Shown: in pieces, positions 1-8,349 of the stretch
Layout of the letters: each line of letters begins with the position of its first letter
Numbering within the stretch: the first letter of the stretch is position 1
DNA from: Candidatus Woesearchaeota archaeon
Lineage (GTDB): Archaea > Nanobdellota > Nanobdellia > Woesearchaeales > GW2011-AR15
Assembly (NCBI GenBank): GCA_016928835.1
Contig: JAFGJW010000015.1
Location: forward strand, 1 to 64,000
DNA: 64,000 bases
Direction of reading: 5' to 3'
Position numbers and translations under genes: made by a program
Notes under the pieces: generated by a model
Databases searched by the model: none
The model's input: only the letters and a program-made list of their open reading frames with translations
Told to the model about the DNA's origin: nothing

Positions 1-2892
1 ACCATACCCAGTTATAAGCACTATCTGATTTCTGCATGCGGGGGGTGAACATAGTTGTAGATTCTCTAGGTTAGTGTCTCTATCTGGTATAGATAAATCG
101 TGTTTTACACATTCTAGTCTGTAAATCTCTCCTTTATTATCAACACCTCTACTGCGACTAGCATATTCACCTAAGTAGCTATCACCACAAAAATAGTATG
201 CAAAATAACGCGAATTAAAGAGTAATGTTCCTAGCAATACCTCTTGAGGTTCAAGAATGTGGTAAAATGTCTCTCTTTCGCATTGACCTTCCAGTGAGTT
301 AAAAGAAGTTTCAACTAATTGCCAGTCATATCCTAGAGGAGGAGCATATTCAATATCTCCTCCTCCGGGGGGAGTATTAGGTGTCCCCCCACAACCTGCT
401 TCATCTGAAGTAAATTCATTATTGCAACAGTAAAGCAGACTTGGCAAGGGCCATCCATCTGGATTAAATTCATTTATATAGTAACTTAATGCTGAATCCC
501 CACAAGTGCAATCTTCTGAACCTTGTTTGATAACATATAATAGTTCTCCTCCAATCCTATCTGTTTCAACTCTATCTCTTAAATTCTCATCTGTTCCCTG
601 AGGACATGTTCCTCCCAGTTCAACTGGCTCAGCAAACATTTCATAGCATCTTGGATCAGAAGCAGGTGTTCTTCCCCAGTTGTAGCTACCCGCATCAACA
701 CCACCCATATAATATTGGCATTTTTTACATTCCATTTCTCCTTCATCAGATCTAACATAAGCATAGTGATTCTTTAAAAGCGAATCAGGATCACAGCAAC
801 TGCATCCTCCTTCTCCGCAGCATGAACTCCATTCTTCATTAAGTTGCCTCCATGTGCCTTCATAACAATACCAACAATCATCTCCACCCCTGTCACTATA
901 TGTCCCTGGAGTGTCACAAGTTGAATCTCCGCCACCTGGGCTGCCTGGGCTGCCTGCTCCGCCAGTTTCTCCCTGTCTCCTTACTCTCATTTGTTCACAG
1001 GTATCTGTATCAAACTCACCATCTGCAATCTTGTAACCATTATAAACTACTTTGTACGCACCACTGGTTGTCCTGCATACCTCTCTTACACATTCGCAAT
1101 CGCCGCCTTGCTCCATGCAATTCCCACTGCTGTCCCTGACCCACGCATCATCTTCAAGCCAGCAGTGAGGCTGTCCATTCTGCCTCGCACAATCACCAAC
1201 TAACCCCAGAGCCGACATTGTGGGGCATTCTGTATCTGCTCCTGCGCCTGTGCATACATAACCAGCAGGATCTGAACCAAAATAATCAGGGCCCTCTGCA
1301 TCATAGCTCAAACAGACCCTTCCCTCGCCGCACCATCTTCCGGCGTTGTCTCCACTACATGCCAAGCCAGGTGACACCCCCTCAGGATTAGCTGCACTGT
1401 CCAAAGAAAATCCGGTGCCCTCTATACTAATATCTGCCCAGATTCTTGCAGTGCCAATGTTATTATCTGTACTATCTTCTGTATTGAGAACATGCACAGC
1501 AATATAGTTAAGGTAGCTATCATCAAAGAGTTCATTGCCCTGGAGGATATCTGCTAAAGTCAGTGTAATCTGGTTATTATTAACCTGTTTTGTTGCCTTT
1601 TCAAGGACTATGCCGTTGCTGTCAACATAACCTGCTTCAACAAGATCTATGATATTATCAGCTGTGATAGTAATGTGTCCTGAATTTTGATCAATGCATG
1701 AGCCTGGCGCAAATGAGAAAGTAAGCATGCCCATGCCGCCGACAGCCTGGTAACTTGAATAAACCCACTTGCCGTCTTCCTGATAGCATCCCAAATGCTC
1801 AAGATCACTGCCCTCATAAAAAAAGAGCAAATTTCCCTCCCTATGATGATTATACCCTGTGTTCTGCCTCTCCTGTAGGCCTTGCCCTGATTCAAGCCTT
1901 CCGTTAACAAGACTCCAGCCAAGGCTAGCCCTATCATCTAGGCTTGCACCAGGCAGGAAGCAATCTTCCAGGAACAGATAGTTTGTGAATATTTTTGAAC
2001 TTGCATCTGTGCATGATCCTAATGCGACTTTTGAAAAATGCGTCAGTTCTCCTGTGGCTACATTATTGCCTGAATCAATGACAGTTGGTACGCCATACCA
2101 CACACCCTTGTCGCCATAAGTCATTACACTTAGACTATTCTCGTCCCTTCCATCTAAAAGACTATCATAATAATGAACACTGAATTGCACAGGATCAGGG
2201 CCTTCAAAATGCAGGCCGCTAGGCTCAAGAACATAGACTAGATTCCCCAAAACAATTTCATTACCTAAGCCATCCTCTCTTTTATCAACTGGAGTAAGAC
2301 TTATCTCCACTGCCTCGAACTGCTGGCCAGAACTATCTGTAATCCTAGTGCCTTCTGGTATAGTAAGTGTTGCCCTGCCGTCTGGCGAAGGGACAACAAT
2401 AGCATGATCTGTGTAGCCGTACTCATCAAGAAACACCCCAGTAGCAATTGTCCTTCTGGCCCTGTAATAAAATGTCAAAAGCTCTTTTTTATTATTTTCC
2501 AATGAGATAGTGATTGGATAACGGACACTGACGGTAACATAATCATCTGAATAACTAAGATCAACCTCAATACCAGAAGTATCTTTCTCAATCTCATATC
2601 CCTGCTCTTCAAAAAGACTTAGATCAACACATTCGTCAAGGTGCTGTTTAACATACTGCTCAGCACCGCTGAAACCAGCTGAACCTATGCCTTCATTCAA
2701 CTTCTCTTTTATGCAGTCATCAACAAAATAGCTAATTTTCTCGCCTGCTAGAGTGAGCATTAATCGCTCTGCTTTCCTCTCTGTCACCTGTTCCTTATCC
2801 CTCCTAACCTTGAATGAGATTAATATAACTATTCCAATTAAAAGAACCAAGCCAATAATTATGAACAATGCGATTTGTGATTTCTTCCCCAT
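1..2892 (-). CDS. Large Cys-rich pilin-like membrane-anchored surface protein (3' end outside window)
   Basis: I translated this frame by hand: it is open from an ATG at 2892 to the left edge, at least 964 residues, with its C-terminus outside the window. Residues 1-5 (MGKKS) precede one hydrophobic helix at about 6-28 and then a basic stretch, the layout of archaeal type-IV-pilin-like or signal-anchor proteins. Residues 30-100 (VDDCIKEKLNEGIG and following) resemble a family common in DPANN genomes. The middle is beta-rich. From about residue 500 it becomes very rich in Cys (CWYCYEG, CSCC, CKKCQYY), Gly and Pro, suggesting disulfide-bonded extracellular modules. It is the last gene of the pilin-like operon, behind the HicBA cassette, and has its own TATA box and a Shine-Dalgarno at about 2901-2907. 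Function unknown; surface adhesion or attachment is inference. Confidence 0.8.
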   Translation of the reverse strand, partial: MGKKSQIALFIIIGLVLLIGIVILISFKVRRDKEQVTERKAERLMLTLAGEKISYFVDDCIKEKLNEGIGSAGFSGAEQYVKQHLDECVDLSLFEEQGYEIEKDTSGIEVDLSYSDDYVTVSVRYPITISLENNKKELLTFYYRARRTIATGVFLDEYGYTDHAIVVPSPDGRATLTIPEGTRITDSSGQQFEAVEISLTPVDKREDGLGNEIVLGNLVYVLEPSGLHFEGPDPVQFSVHYYDSLLDGRDENSLSVMTYGDKGVWYGVPTVIDSGNNVATGELTHFSKVALGSCTDASSKIFTNYLFLEDCFLPGASLDDRASLGWSLVNGRLESGQGLQERQNTGYNHHREGNLLFFYEGSDLEHLGCYQEDGKWVYSSYQAVGGMGMLTFSFAPGSCIDQNSGHITITADNIIDLVEAGYVDSNGIVLEKATKQVNNNQITLTLADILQGNELFDDSYLNYIAVHVLNTEDSTDNNIGTARIWADISIEGTGFSLDSAANPEGVSPGLACSGDNAGRWCGEGRVCLSYDAEGPDYFGSDPAGYVCTGAGADTECPTMSALGLVGDCARQNGQPHCWLEDDAWVRDSSGNCMEQGGDCECVREVCRTTSGAYKVVYNGYKIADGEFDTDTCEQMRVRRQGETGGAGSPGSPGGGDSTCDTPGTYSDRGGDDCWYCYEGTWRQLNEEWSSCCGEGGCSCCDPDSLLKNHYAYVRSDEGEMECKKCQYYMGGVDAGSYNWGRTPASDPRCYEMFAEPVELGGTCPQGTDENLRDRVETDRIGGELLYVIKQGSEDCTCGDSALSYYINEFNPDGWPLPSLLYCCNNEFTSDEAGCGGTPNTPPGGGDIEYAPPLGYDWQLVETSFNSLEGQCERETFYHILEPQEVLLGTLLFNSRYFAYYFCGDSYLGEYASRSRGVDNKGEIYRLECVKHDLSIPDRDTNLENLQLCSPPACRNQIVLITGYG

Positions 2893-2933
2893 AAGAAACT
2901 TCTCCCTTTTTTAATAATCTAGTAACATTCAGC

Positions 2934-2942
2934 TATATAAAT
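2934..2942 (-). promoter_or_regulatory. TATA box of the large Cys-rich protein gene
   Basis: Read on the minus strand this is an AT-rich box (ATTTATATA) about 45 bases upstream of the ATG at 2892, preceded by a purine-rich stretch as expected for BRE. It lets the gene be transcribed independently of the upstream operon. Confidence 0.55.
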
Positions 2943-2977
2943 CTTTTGTGGGAGCACAATAAAAGGACTCAAAATAA

Positions 2978-3060
2978 TTATTTACAGATATCTAATCTAA
3001 CAATTATTGGAGGGGTTGAAGGGATAGGCTGTATGCCGGGCGCCTCTTTTCTATCTCATA
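2978..3060 (-). pseudogene. Duplicated, decayed 3' end of the pilin-like gene at 3669-4124
   Basis: On the minus strand this stretch can be read as KEAPGIQPIPSTPPIIVRL followed by DICK and a stop, nearly the same as the C-terminus of the 151-residue protein encoded at 3669-4124 (PGVQPIPSVPP...). An in-frame TGA lies a few codons upstream and similarity fades beyond about 3060, so it is not a gene. It sits on the far side of the HicBA cassette from the intact gene, exactly 691 bases away, with the two stop codons in register. The tail was either duplicated or displaced when HicBA arrived. Confidence 0.75.
2988..3050. repeat. 63-bp direct repeat, left copy
   Basis: Aligned by eye, 60 of 63 bases match 3679-3741 with no gaps. 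Together the copies bracket hicBA. The three differences change Val to Thr and Val to Ile in the encoded tail. Confidence 0.9.
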
Positions 3061-3108
3061 ATAGCCAGAATAAGTTAAATGATACGCCTCTGTGCAACAG
3101 AGAATTAC

Positions 3109-3345
3109 TTAATCTTTTTTTACATATTTCATAAATTCCTCTCTTGTTATTCCTACATCTTTTTTTATAATTTTATTCAAAAGTCCAGGCCCAATTTCCT
3201 CACCAGAATGATGCGGTATGGTGGTTCTTCTTCCATCTGGATGTTTATAGACCATGTGGCTTCCTGTTGTATGACTATAGACAAAACCAAATTTTTCAAC
3301 TGTTTTAGCTAATTCCCTGCCCGTAAGTTTTGGCAATTTTGCCAA
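3109..3345 (-). CDS. hicA: HicA-type mRNA interferase toxin
   Basis: A 78-residue protein with the HicA/YcfA fold signature. The catalytic His lies in the segment GSHMVYKHPDGR, followed by TIPHH and the helix GPGLLNKIIKKDVGI. HicA toxins are double-stranded-RNA-binding-fold ribonucleases that cut mRNA and are neutralised by HicB. Length is normal for the family (60-90). It starts four bases after the hicB stop, so the antitoxin is made first. The pair is inserted into the pilin-like operon and flanked by the 63-bp direct repeat, which suggests it arrived as a small mobile module. Confidence 0.9.
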   Translation of the reverse strand: MAKLPKLTGRELAKTVEKFGFVYSHTTGSHMVYKHPDGRRTTIPHHSGEEIGPGLLNKIIKKDVGITREEFMKYVKKD

Positions 3346-3349
3346 GAAT

Positions 3350-3559
3350 TCACACCTCTATCTGCTGTACACCAACAAACGTTTCAAAGAGTTTAGGCTT
3401 TTCATCTGATTCAAGATACGCTTGAATTGCTTCCTTAGTTCTTTCCAAAAGTTGGTTCATGTCCCTTGCTTGCGTATGACAGCCAGGTAATTCAACTACT
3501 TCAGAAACCAACCAACCTTCTTCATCTCTCTCTATAATAACAGTGTATTTTTGTGCCAT
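3350..3559 (-). CDS. hicB: HicB-type antitoxin
   Basis: A 69-residue protein with the HicB partial RNase-H-like fold: an N-terminal strand (KYTVIIERDEEGW), the family motif VVELPGCHTQARDMNQ, and a helix of the type LLERTKEAIQAYLE. No ribbon-helix-helix or HTH DNA-binding domain follows, so any autorepression would have to come from another feature. It precedes hicA by four bases, giving a hicBA order. The ATG at 3559 is about 25 bases downstream of a clear TATA box, so the transcript is probably leaderless or nearly so. Confidence 0.9.
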   Translation of the reverse strand: MAQKYTVIIERDEEGWLVSEVVELPGCHTQARDMNQLLERTKEAIQAYLESDEKPKLFETFVGVQQIEV

Positions 3560-3581
3560 AGAACAATTTAATCTAAAAGTC

Positions 3582-3591
3582 TATATAAATA
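3582..3591 (-). promoter_or_regulatory. TATA box of hicBA
   Basis: Minus-strand TATTTATATA about 25 bases from the hicB ATG. It lies within the inserted segment between the repeat copies, so the cassette carries its own promoter. Confidence 0.6.
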
Positions 3592-3668
3592 TTACTATAG
3601 AATACTCAGTGTTCTCAATATGATATCCAAAACATATCACAGTCAAAAAATAATTTTCAACAAAACAA

Positions 3669-4124
3669 TCACTTGCAAATATCTAATCTAACAATTATTG
3701 GAGGGACTGAAGGGATAGGCTGTACGCCGGGCGCCTCTTTTTCCTTTGTCTCATCACAATCTAGGTATTGTATTCTAATAAGTTCATCACTGCCTTGTTT
3801 AGCTGTAAAAAGATACGGCTTATTCCATTTTTCCAAAGTCACAGCAAACAGGTTCCCTAGATACGCTTCTGCATATTCCTTGGAACTGGGGGAGCACAAG
3901 GAATCCAAGTTGGCACTATCTTTGATGATTTCAGACATTGTGACCCCGCAGTCTGTCTTAACCTCGAGCATCACATTGAGCATATTTTGGGCTATCTTAG
4001 TTGTTGCATAACTTTCCTGGATATTCACATTTCTTTGTGACCTCAACCCAAGGAACAAAAACAAGCCCAGTGTCAATACTACCACCACCATTGCTATGCC
4101 AAATAATTCCATTTGTGATTTCAT
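3669..4124 (-). CDS. Pilin-like single-helix membrane protein, 151 aa
   Basis: The N-terminus MKSQMELFGIAMVVV leads straight into a hydrophobic helix (about 7-27), with no long charged region before it, as in archaeal pilin-like proteins. The rest is a small extracytoplasmic domain with paired Cys (TDCGVTM, DSLCSPS, YLDCDE) and a Pro-rich tail. The start overlaps the upstream gene by four bases (ATGA), so translation is coupled. The last 25 codons are duplicated at 2978-3060, beyond HicBA. No function can be assigned. The conserved operon order suggests it is a minor subunit of a surface assembly. Confidence 0.8.
   Translation of the reverse strand: MKSQMELFGIAMVVVVLTLGLFLFLGLRSQRNVNIQESYATTKIAQNMLNVMLEVKTDCGVTMSEIIKDSANLDSLCSPSSKEYAEAYLGNLFAVTLEKWNKPYLFTAKQGSDELIRIQYLDCDETKEKEAPGVQPIPSVPPIIVRLDICK
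3679..3741. repeat. 63-bp direct repeat, right copy
   Basis: This is the intact copy and encodes the C-terminus of the 151-residue pilin-like protein. It matches 2988-3050 at 60 of 63 bases. The offset is 691 bases, which is the apparent size of the HicBA insertion plus one repeat. Confidence 0.9.
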
Positions 4125-4621
4125 TTGTAGATGCTTAAATTAATTATCCCAAAAGTTTTTTCATTATTAATAGGGTCATAGATAACTACTGGCTGCTCAA
4201 CTTTTCTTATGGCACTATAATCCTCTTTTGCATTATCATATATAACCCACAGAGCCCCATAGCTATTAACAGCAGGACTGGGATCAAATTCTACCACCTC
4301 TGCTTTCATATAACCAAAGAGAGAATTGTAAAACAGCTTGTTGGCCTGGTAGATATTTCCAAATTTTTCAATCTTGACTGTATCATAGCAATTGCTATTA
4401 ATTACACCGTCGTTGCTGCACTGCAGTTCAGGAAAAAAACTGAGAACTTGGCTCTGCTTCACTAATTCTAGATTCTCAAATTCAACCTGCTTCTCTCTTG
4501 CTGTTGATTTCTGGTGGGCGATGAAAAATATTATGCCCAGGCTGATAATAAAAAAGAATATAAGCAATACAATAGTTGTCTCCATTGTGTGAAGCTGGCC
4601 CTTTCTATTATCTTTTTTCAT
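4121..4621 (-). CDS. Pilin-like single-helix membrane protein, 166 aa
   Basis: Begins MKKDNRKGQLHTMETTIVLL. A short basic segment ending in KGQ is followed by one hydrophobic helix (about 13-35), close to the class III signal peptide pattern of archaeal pilins (basic stretch, Gly, then Gln or Glu before the helix). The remainder is a mixed domain with two Cys (LQCSNDG, NSNCYD) that could form a disulfide. It overlaps the downstream gene by four bases and begins one base after the stop of the upstream gene. Whether a prepilin peptidase cleaves it cannot be told from sequence alone; no peptidase gene is in the window. Confidence 0.78.
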   Translation of the reverse strand: MKKDNRKGQLHTMETTIVLLIFFFIISLGIIFFIAHQKSTAREKQVEFENLELVKQSQVLSFFPELQCSNDGVINSNCYDTVKIEKFGNIYQANKLFYNSLFGYMKAEVVEFDPSPAVNSYGALWVIYDNAKEDYSAIRKVEQPVVIYDPINNEKTFGIINLSIYK

Positions 4622-4622
4622 T

Positions 4623-5636
4623 TTAATAAATCTGCGGGCAGGATAATTGCTGCAAATCTTTATTTAAATCCTTTAGTCCGTTATTTCCAAAAGCATGATC
4701 ATAAAGAATGCCGAGACTTGAATCAGCAACTTGATTTGCTAAGATATTTTTGATGTCATGCAATTTTGTTATTGTATTAAGATAGTTGCATGTGCTGCCT
4801 GCATCCAGAACTTCTGTTCTTTGTATAAGTATGTCTGTAATAATATCTGACCTTGCAAGTGCTTTCTTAATATTGCACTCATAGGTTTCTTTGCTCTCTG
4901 AGTAAATTGCTCCAAACAAGGAAGCCTTACCCAGATACACAGATTCTCCGTCTAAAATAAACGAATCGCCTTGCTTATAATAGAACTCCACCTTACCATA
5001 TCCTCCTGGAAAAAATAATTTGTCTTTTTCAGGCGTGATTTTTATAGCAGCAATCTCATTATCATTAACCTTCAAATTATTATTAACCTCAGGCACGGTA
5101 TCAGTAAAAAAGATAAAGACAAGCTTGTAATAATTCTGGTTTTCATAATCGTCTAAATTACTCACAATCACTTTATTCATATTATCAGGCAGAACATCAT
5201 ATAACTTATTTGCCAGAGTTGAATCATCTTTAATAATAACATACTGGACCTGGGAACTTGTAAAGAAAATAAATACATTAGTCTTATAAGGGATTTCCCA
5301 ATAGGTGCTGTATGAAACAAGATCCCCCTTGATAAGGTTTGGCCCAAAAATAACCCTGTTCTGCAATGACTTTCCTTCATATTCTGATTTTTTTATAGTA
5401 AAGAAATTGCAATCCATCTCCAGCTCTGCTGGCAGTGTCAATTTATGCTCGCTTTCATCTGTTGCTTCAATCCCTGTAAAGATCTCATCTAAGTAAGTAA
5501 GCAATTCATAATTGAGACTCTCAGAGCTTCCTCTAAATATTCTGGTGCTCAGAACAATAAAGAAACCTAGTATAATTGCTCCTGCAAATAAAACAAATAC
5601 CCAGTTAAACTGAAGCTCAACTGTGCCTTTTTTCAT
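4623..5636 (-). CDS. Pilin-like membrane protein, 337 aa
   Basis: Starts MKKGTVELQFNWVFVLFAG, a signature N-terminus (KKGxxELQFNW before a hydrophobic helix at about 11-31) that I associate with a lineage-specific DPANN protein family. A long extracytoplasmic mixed alpha/beta region follows, with Cys near residues 73, 256, 285 and the C-terminus. It is in the middle of the operon: start overlapping the preceding gene by four bases, stop one base before the next ATG. The function is unknown. The position suggests it is the largest of the short pilin-like subunits. Confidence 0.78.
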   Translation of the reverse strand: MKKGTVELQFNWVFVLFAGAIILGFFIVLSTRIFRGSSESLNYELLTYLDEIFTGIEATDESEHKLTLPAELEMDCNFFTIKKSEYEGKSLQNRVIFGPNLIKGDLVSYSTYWEIPYKTNVFIFFTSSQVQYVIIKDDSTLANKLYDVLPDNMNKVIVSNLDDYENQNYYKLVFIFFTDTVPEVNNNLKVNDNEIAAIKITPEKDKLFFPGGYGKVEFYYKQGDSFILDGESVYLGKASLFGAIYSESKETYECNIKKALARSDIITDILIQRTEVLDAGSTCNYLNTITKLHDIKNILANQVADSSLGILYDHAFGNNGLKDLNKDLQQLSCPQIY

Positions 5637-6106
5637 GAATCATCAGATAGTCTAGCTTTATTGCCAATCCCCTCAACCCTTACCTTAATGCCATTGTTGT
5701 TTTTAATACATAAAAACCCGTCTCCAACCTCAAGAGTGTCAATAAAAAAGGAATCAGCTATTGTGTTTGTGATCAAAAAGATGTTTTCTCTTGTGCCTGA
5801 ATCCACACTGTCCTTTATCAAAGGATAATTCTCAATTTCGCCTGTGGCAACAATAAAATCAGAGTTTACAAAACACACTTCGCTGAACTCTGACGGCAGA
5901 TTCAACTTAACCTTTTCAACTGAGCCGTATTCAAATGCCCTCGTCTCAATTAGGCTTGCTAAACTCATCTTAAAATCATTAATGCTCTTTTGATAAGCTG
6001 TCCTACGAAGGGAATCAATAACCTTGAATCCAACCAGCAGGGTTATTGATATGATTATTGCAGCAAAAATATAAATAAATACCTGGGAAGATATCTGTGA
6101 TTTCAT
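5633..6106 (-). CDS. Pilin-like single-helix membrane protein, 157 aa
   Basis: N-terminus MKSQISSQVFIYIFAAIII, then a hydrophobic helix at about 8-28, then a polar region with two Cys (SEVCFVN, DGFLCIKN). The helix begins within the first ten residues, as in mature pilins and pseudopilins. ATGA overlaps on both sides couple it to its neighbours. It is the second gene of the operon. No enzymatic motif is visible. Confidence 0.78.
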   Translation of the reverse strand: MKSQISSQVFIYIFAAIIISITLLVGFKVIDSLRRTAYQKSINDFKMSLASLIETRAFEYGSVEKVKLNLPSEFSEVCFVNSDFIVATGEIENYPLIKDSVDSGTRENIFLITNTIADSFFIDTLEVGDGFLCIKNNNGIKVRVEGIGNKARLSDDS

Positions 6107-8280
6107 TTTCTAATCAGCTTGTCAATGTCCTTTGAATCTTTGTTTTTTCCAATATCATCAATTTTCTTGCCCTTAAAAAATTTTTTCAAACGCGATAACT
6201 TCCAGAAAGGCTGATCTGAGATTTCATCTAGCTTCCTAAATTCATCTTCTGCACCAGCATCTTCAACCATAGGCATTTGCTTTGTTTCCTCCTGAAGCCC
6301 TAACCTATCAAATGAACTGAACACATCTTCTCTTTGTTTTCTCTTTAAAGATTTTCTTTTCTCAATAATTGCTTTCTGTAATTGCTCAGGGCTTTTTTTC
6401 TTGGCATCGCTGCTCTTTACCTCCTTAGAAGACAATATTTCTCTCTGTAATGCTGGTTTAGATGATGGCATAAATTGCTTGGCCTTGGCAGCTGGCTTTG
6501 CTGCTGGTTTCTTCATAATAAGATATGCGACTCCACCAAGCAAAGAGATTGTACCAAATGTCAAAAGCACATAACTTAAGGTATGGTCATCTTCCAGCTC
6601 TTTTATTTCTCCCACAGTTGTTGTAGTAAGTCTATACCTGTAGGTTGTTGTTGTCTGGTTTGGCTGTGCACAATCTGAATCCATATAAGAGGAGCAATCC
6701 GGGTCGCAAATTCCATCGCTTTGACTATTACAGCAGTTGTCATAACTTGATAAGCACTGAGCCTTCTCATATTTTATGAACTTTGAGCCAGGAACAATAT
6801 TCCCGTCATTATCCTCAACCTCATAGCAGAACAGAGCATCCTTAGTAATAGTCATCGGGTAAAAAGGATTATATGCACATCCACCGCAATCTGTCGCATT
6901 ATAAACGAGGCAATACCTTTTTGCAGTGCATTGCCCATCATAATCAATACATTCTAAATCGATCTTTGTGCCTGAAAAAGTAACATTAGTCATAACTCTG
7001 GGCAAGGGAGGAGTTTTTCTTCTGCAATTTGTATTATTTTCACCATAAACAAAGGTTCCATTGCTTTTCACCTCCGGCCCGATATTGCCTGCTCTGTCTA
7101 TTGCCCTTACCACCCAGAAATACTCTCTATCATATATTAAATCAAGACCCTTTTCCTTCTCTCTGTTGTCCCCATGCTTCCAATCAACAATCACATTGCC
7201 AGAAGAATCGACTATTTTGTATTCATACTTCAAAATGCCTCCCTCATCCTCTGCGTCAAATTCAGCGCTGAGCTCATCATTCTCGCACACATAGCTGTCT
7301 GTCTCTATAACAAGATTTCTTGGCTCAGTAAGGTCAACAGTAAAGGTAATTTGTGAAAAACCGTCCATGCCGCCGAGTGCATAAACGCATTTCACAGGTA
7401 TTGAGTGTTCCTTCTCTTCAAGATTCGCTACTTCCATTGAATGCTTTTTTTCATTTATCTGGGGGAATTGGTTTGCATAATTTTCTCCATAATAACATGT
7501 AGCATCCTTGTTTGTATCAACCCTCAGTTTTGTGCTTGTATTACTGAGATAACCTGAAGGAGCAAGAAATATTATCTTGTTAGGTGTGCTCAGGTTAACA
7601 GAAAAAGATACTGAAGCATAGGAAGAGATATTTTCTGCACGATTCATACACGCAGCATAATAGCTGTAGGAATTTCCGTCATGGATTGAAGGTATTGTGC
7701 TCTGGGTCAAGGTAACATTATTAACATATCCAAAGATATTCTCATCAAAACCATTAAACTTGTAGCGCATTGTGCTGTAGGTTGACCTCTCTGGATCATA
7801 TTTGCACTTTGTTTTATCACCTGTTACAACAACCAGGGTGGCCTCTATCTTCTCAATGACAAGCTCTGGTACAGTGTATGCATCTGAAATGACTGGCGCA
7901 GTTGAGTCAACCATCAAAGTAAAATTGGCCGGATTGTCTTCATTGACCTGGCCCTGTGTTGTATTGCACTTAATATATATTGTTTTTTCATAATTATCAG
8001 TGCCCTGTAAATCCGGGAAATCGTCTATTTGATGGACATAACCATTCTGCATCCTTGTAAAGAAATTGCTGTGCGAATGTATGTCCCCGTAAGCTATGTC
8101 AGGAGAATTGCTGTACTTGCATAAGACACAGCTAACATTGGTCTGAATCTTTAAATCAAAAATATCTTTATTATCCACCCCAAAACTTGGACTAACAAGA
8201 CTAATGCCGATATCTGCTGCCTGGGCAGCGCAGAAACAAGACAACAACACCAGCATTGTGACAGCAAGTACTTTCCTCAA
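6103..8280 (-). CDS. Secreted, C-terminally anchored surface protein with Cys-rich domain
   Basis: A 725-residue protein starting with TTG, preceded by a good Shine-Dalgarno (AAGGTGAG). It has a Sec signal peptide (about 1-21, ending CAAQAA), several Ig/fibronectin-like beta domains (repeated SVNLSTPN, TVDLTEPR, MVDSTAPV linkers, about 100-400), a Cys-rich segment (about 430-545, with CDPDC and CGGC), a Thr-rich stalk, one transmembrane helix (about 566-587) and a basic Lys-rich cytoplasmic tail. The linkers are typical of proteins built from repeated Ig-like modules. It leads the pilin-like operon, so it may be the organising or adhesive component. Exact function unknown. Confidence 0.8.
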   Translation of the reverse strand: MRKVLAVTMLVLLSCFCAAQAADIGISLVSPSFGVDNKDIFDLKIQTNVSCVLCKYSNSPDIAYGDIHSHSNFFTRMQNGYVHQIDDFPDLQGTDNYEKTIYIKCNTTQGQVNEDNPANFTLMVDSTAPVISDAYTVPELVIEKIEATLVVVTGDKTKCKYDPERSTYSTMRYKFNGFDENIFGYVNNVTLTQSTIPSIHDGNSYSYYAACMNRAENISSYASVSFSVNLSTPNKIIFLAPSGYLSNTSTKLRVDTNKDATCYYGENYANQFPQINEKKHSMEVANLEEKEHSIPVKCVYALGGMDGFSQITFTVDLTEPRNLVIETDSYVCENDELSAEFDAEDEGGILKYEYKIVDSSGNVIVDWKHGDNREKEKGLDLIYDREYFWVVRAIDRAGNIGPEVKSNGTFVYGENNTNCRRKTPPLPRVMTNVTFSGTKIDLECIDYDGQCTAKRYCLVYNATDCGGCAYNPFYPMTITKDALFCYEVEDNDGNIVPGSKFIKYEKAQCLSSYDNCCNSQSDGICDPDCSSYMDSDCAQPNQTTTTYRYRLTTTTVGEIKELEDDHTLSYVLLTFGTISLLGGVAYLIMKKPAAKPAAKAKQFMPSSKPALQREILSSKEVKSSDAKKKSPEQLQKAIIEKRKSLKRKQREDVFSSFDRLGLQEETKQMPMVEDAGAEDEFRKLDEISDQPFWKLSRLKKFFKGKKIDDIGKNKDSKDIDKLIRK

Positions 8281-8322
8281 AAAATCTCACCTTCTTTTTA
8301 ACTATAGAAATACAATACATGG

Positions 8323-8332
8323 TTTATATAAT
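8323..8332 (-). promoter_or_regulatory. TATA box of the pilin-like operon
   Basis: Minus-strand ATTATATAAA about 45 bases upstream of the TTG start at 8280, between secD and the operon. It separates the operon from secFD transcription. Confidence 0.55.
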
Positions 8333-8349
8333 TTTCTAAGAAAAACAAT

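Noticed and set aside
579-1937. Short open frames on both strands inside the left-edge gene
   Set aside because: They overlap a frame that is open without a stop from 2892 to the edge and has a convincing protein; they are shadows.
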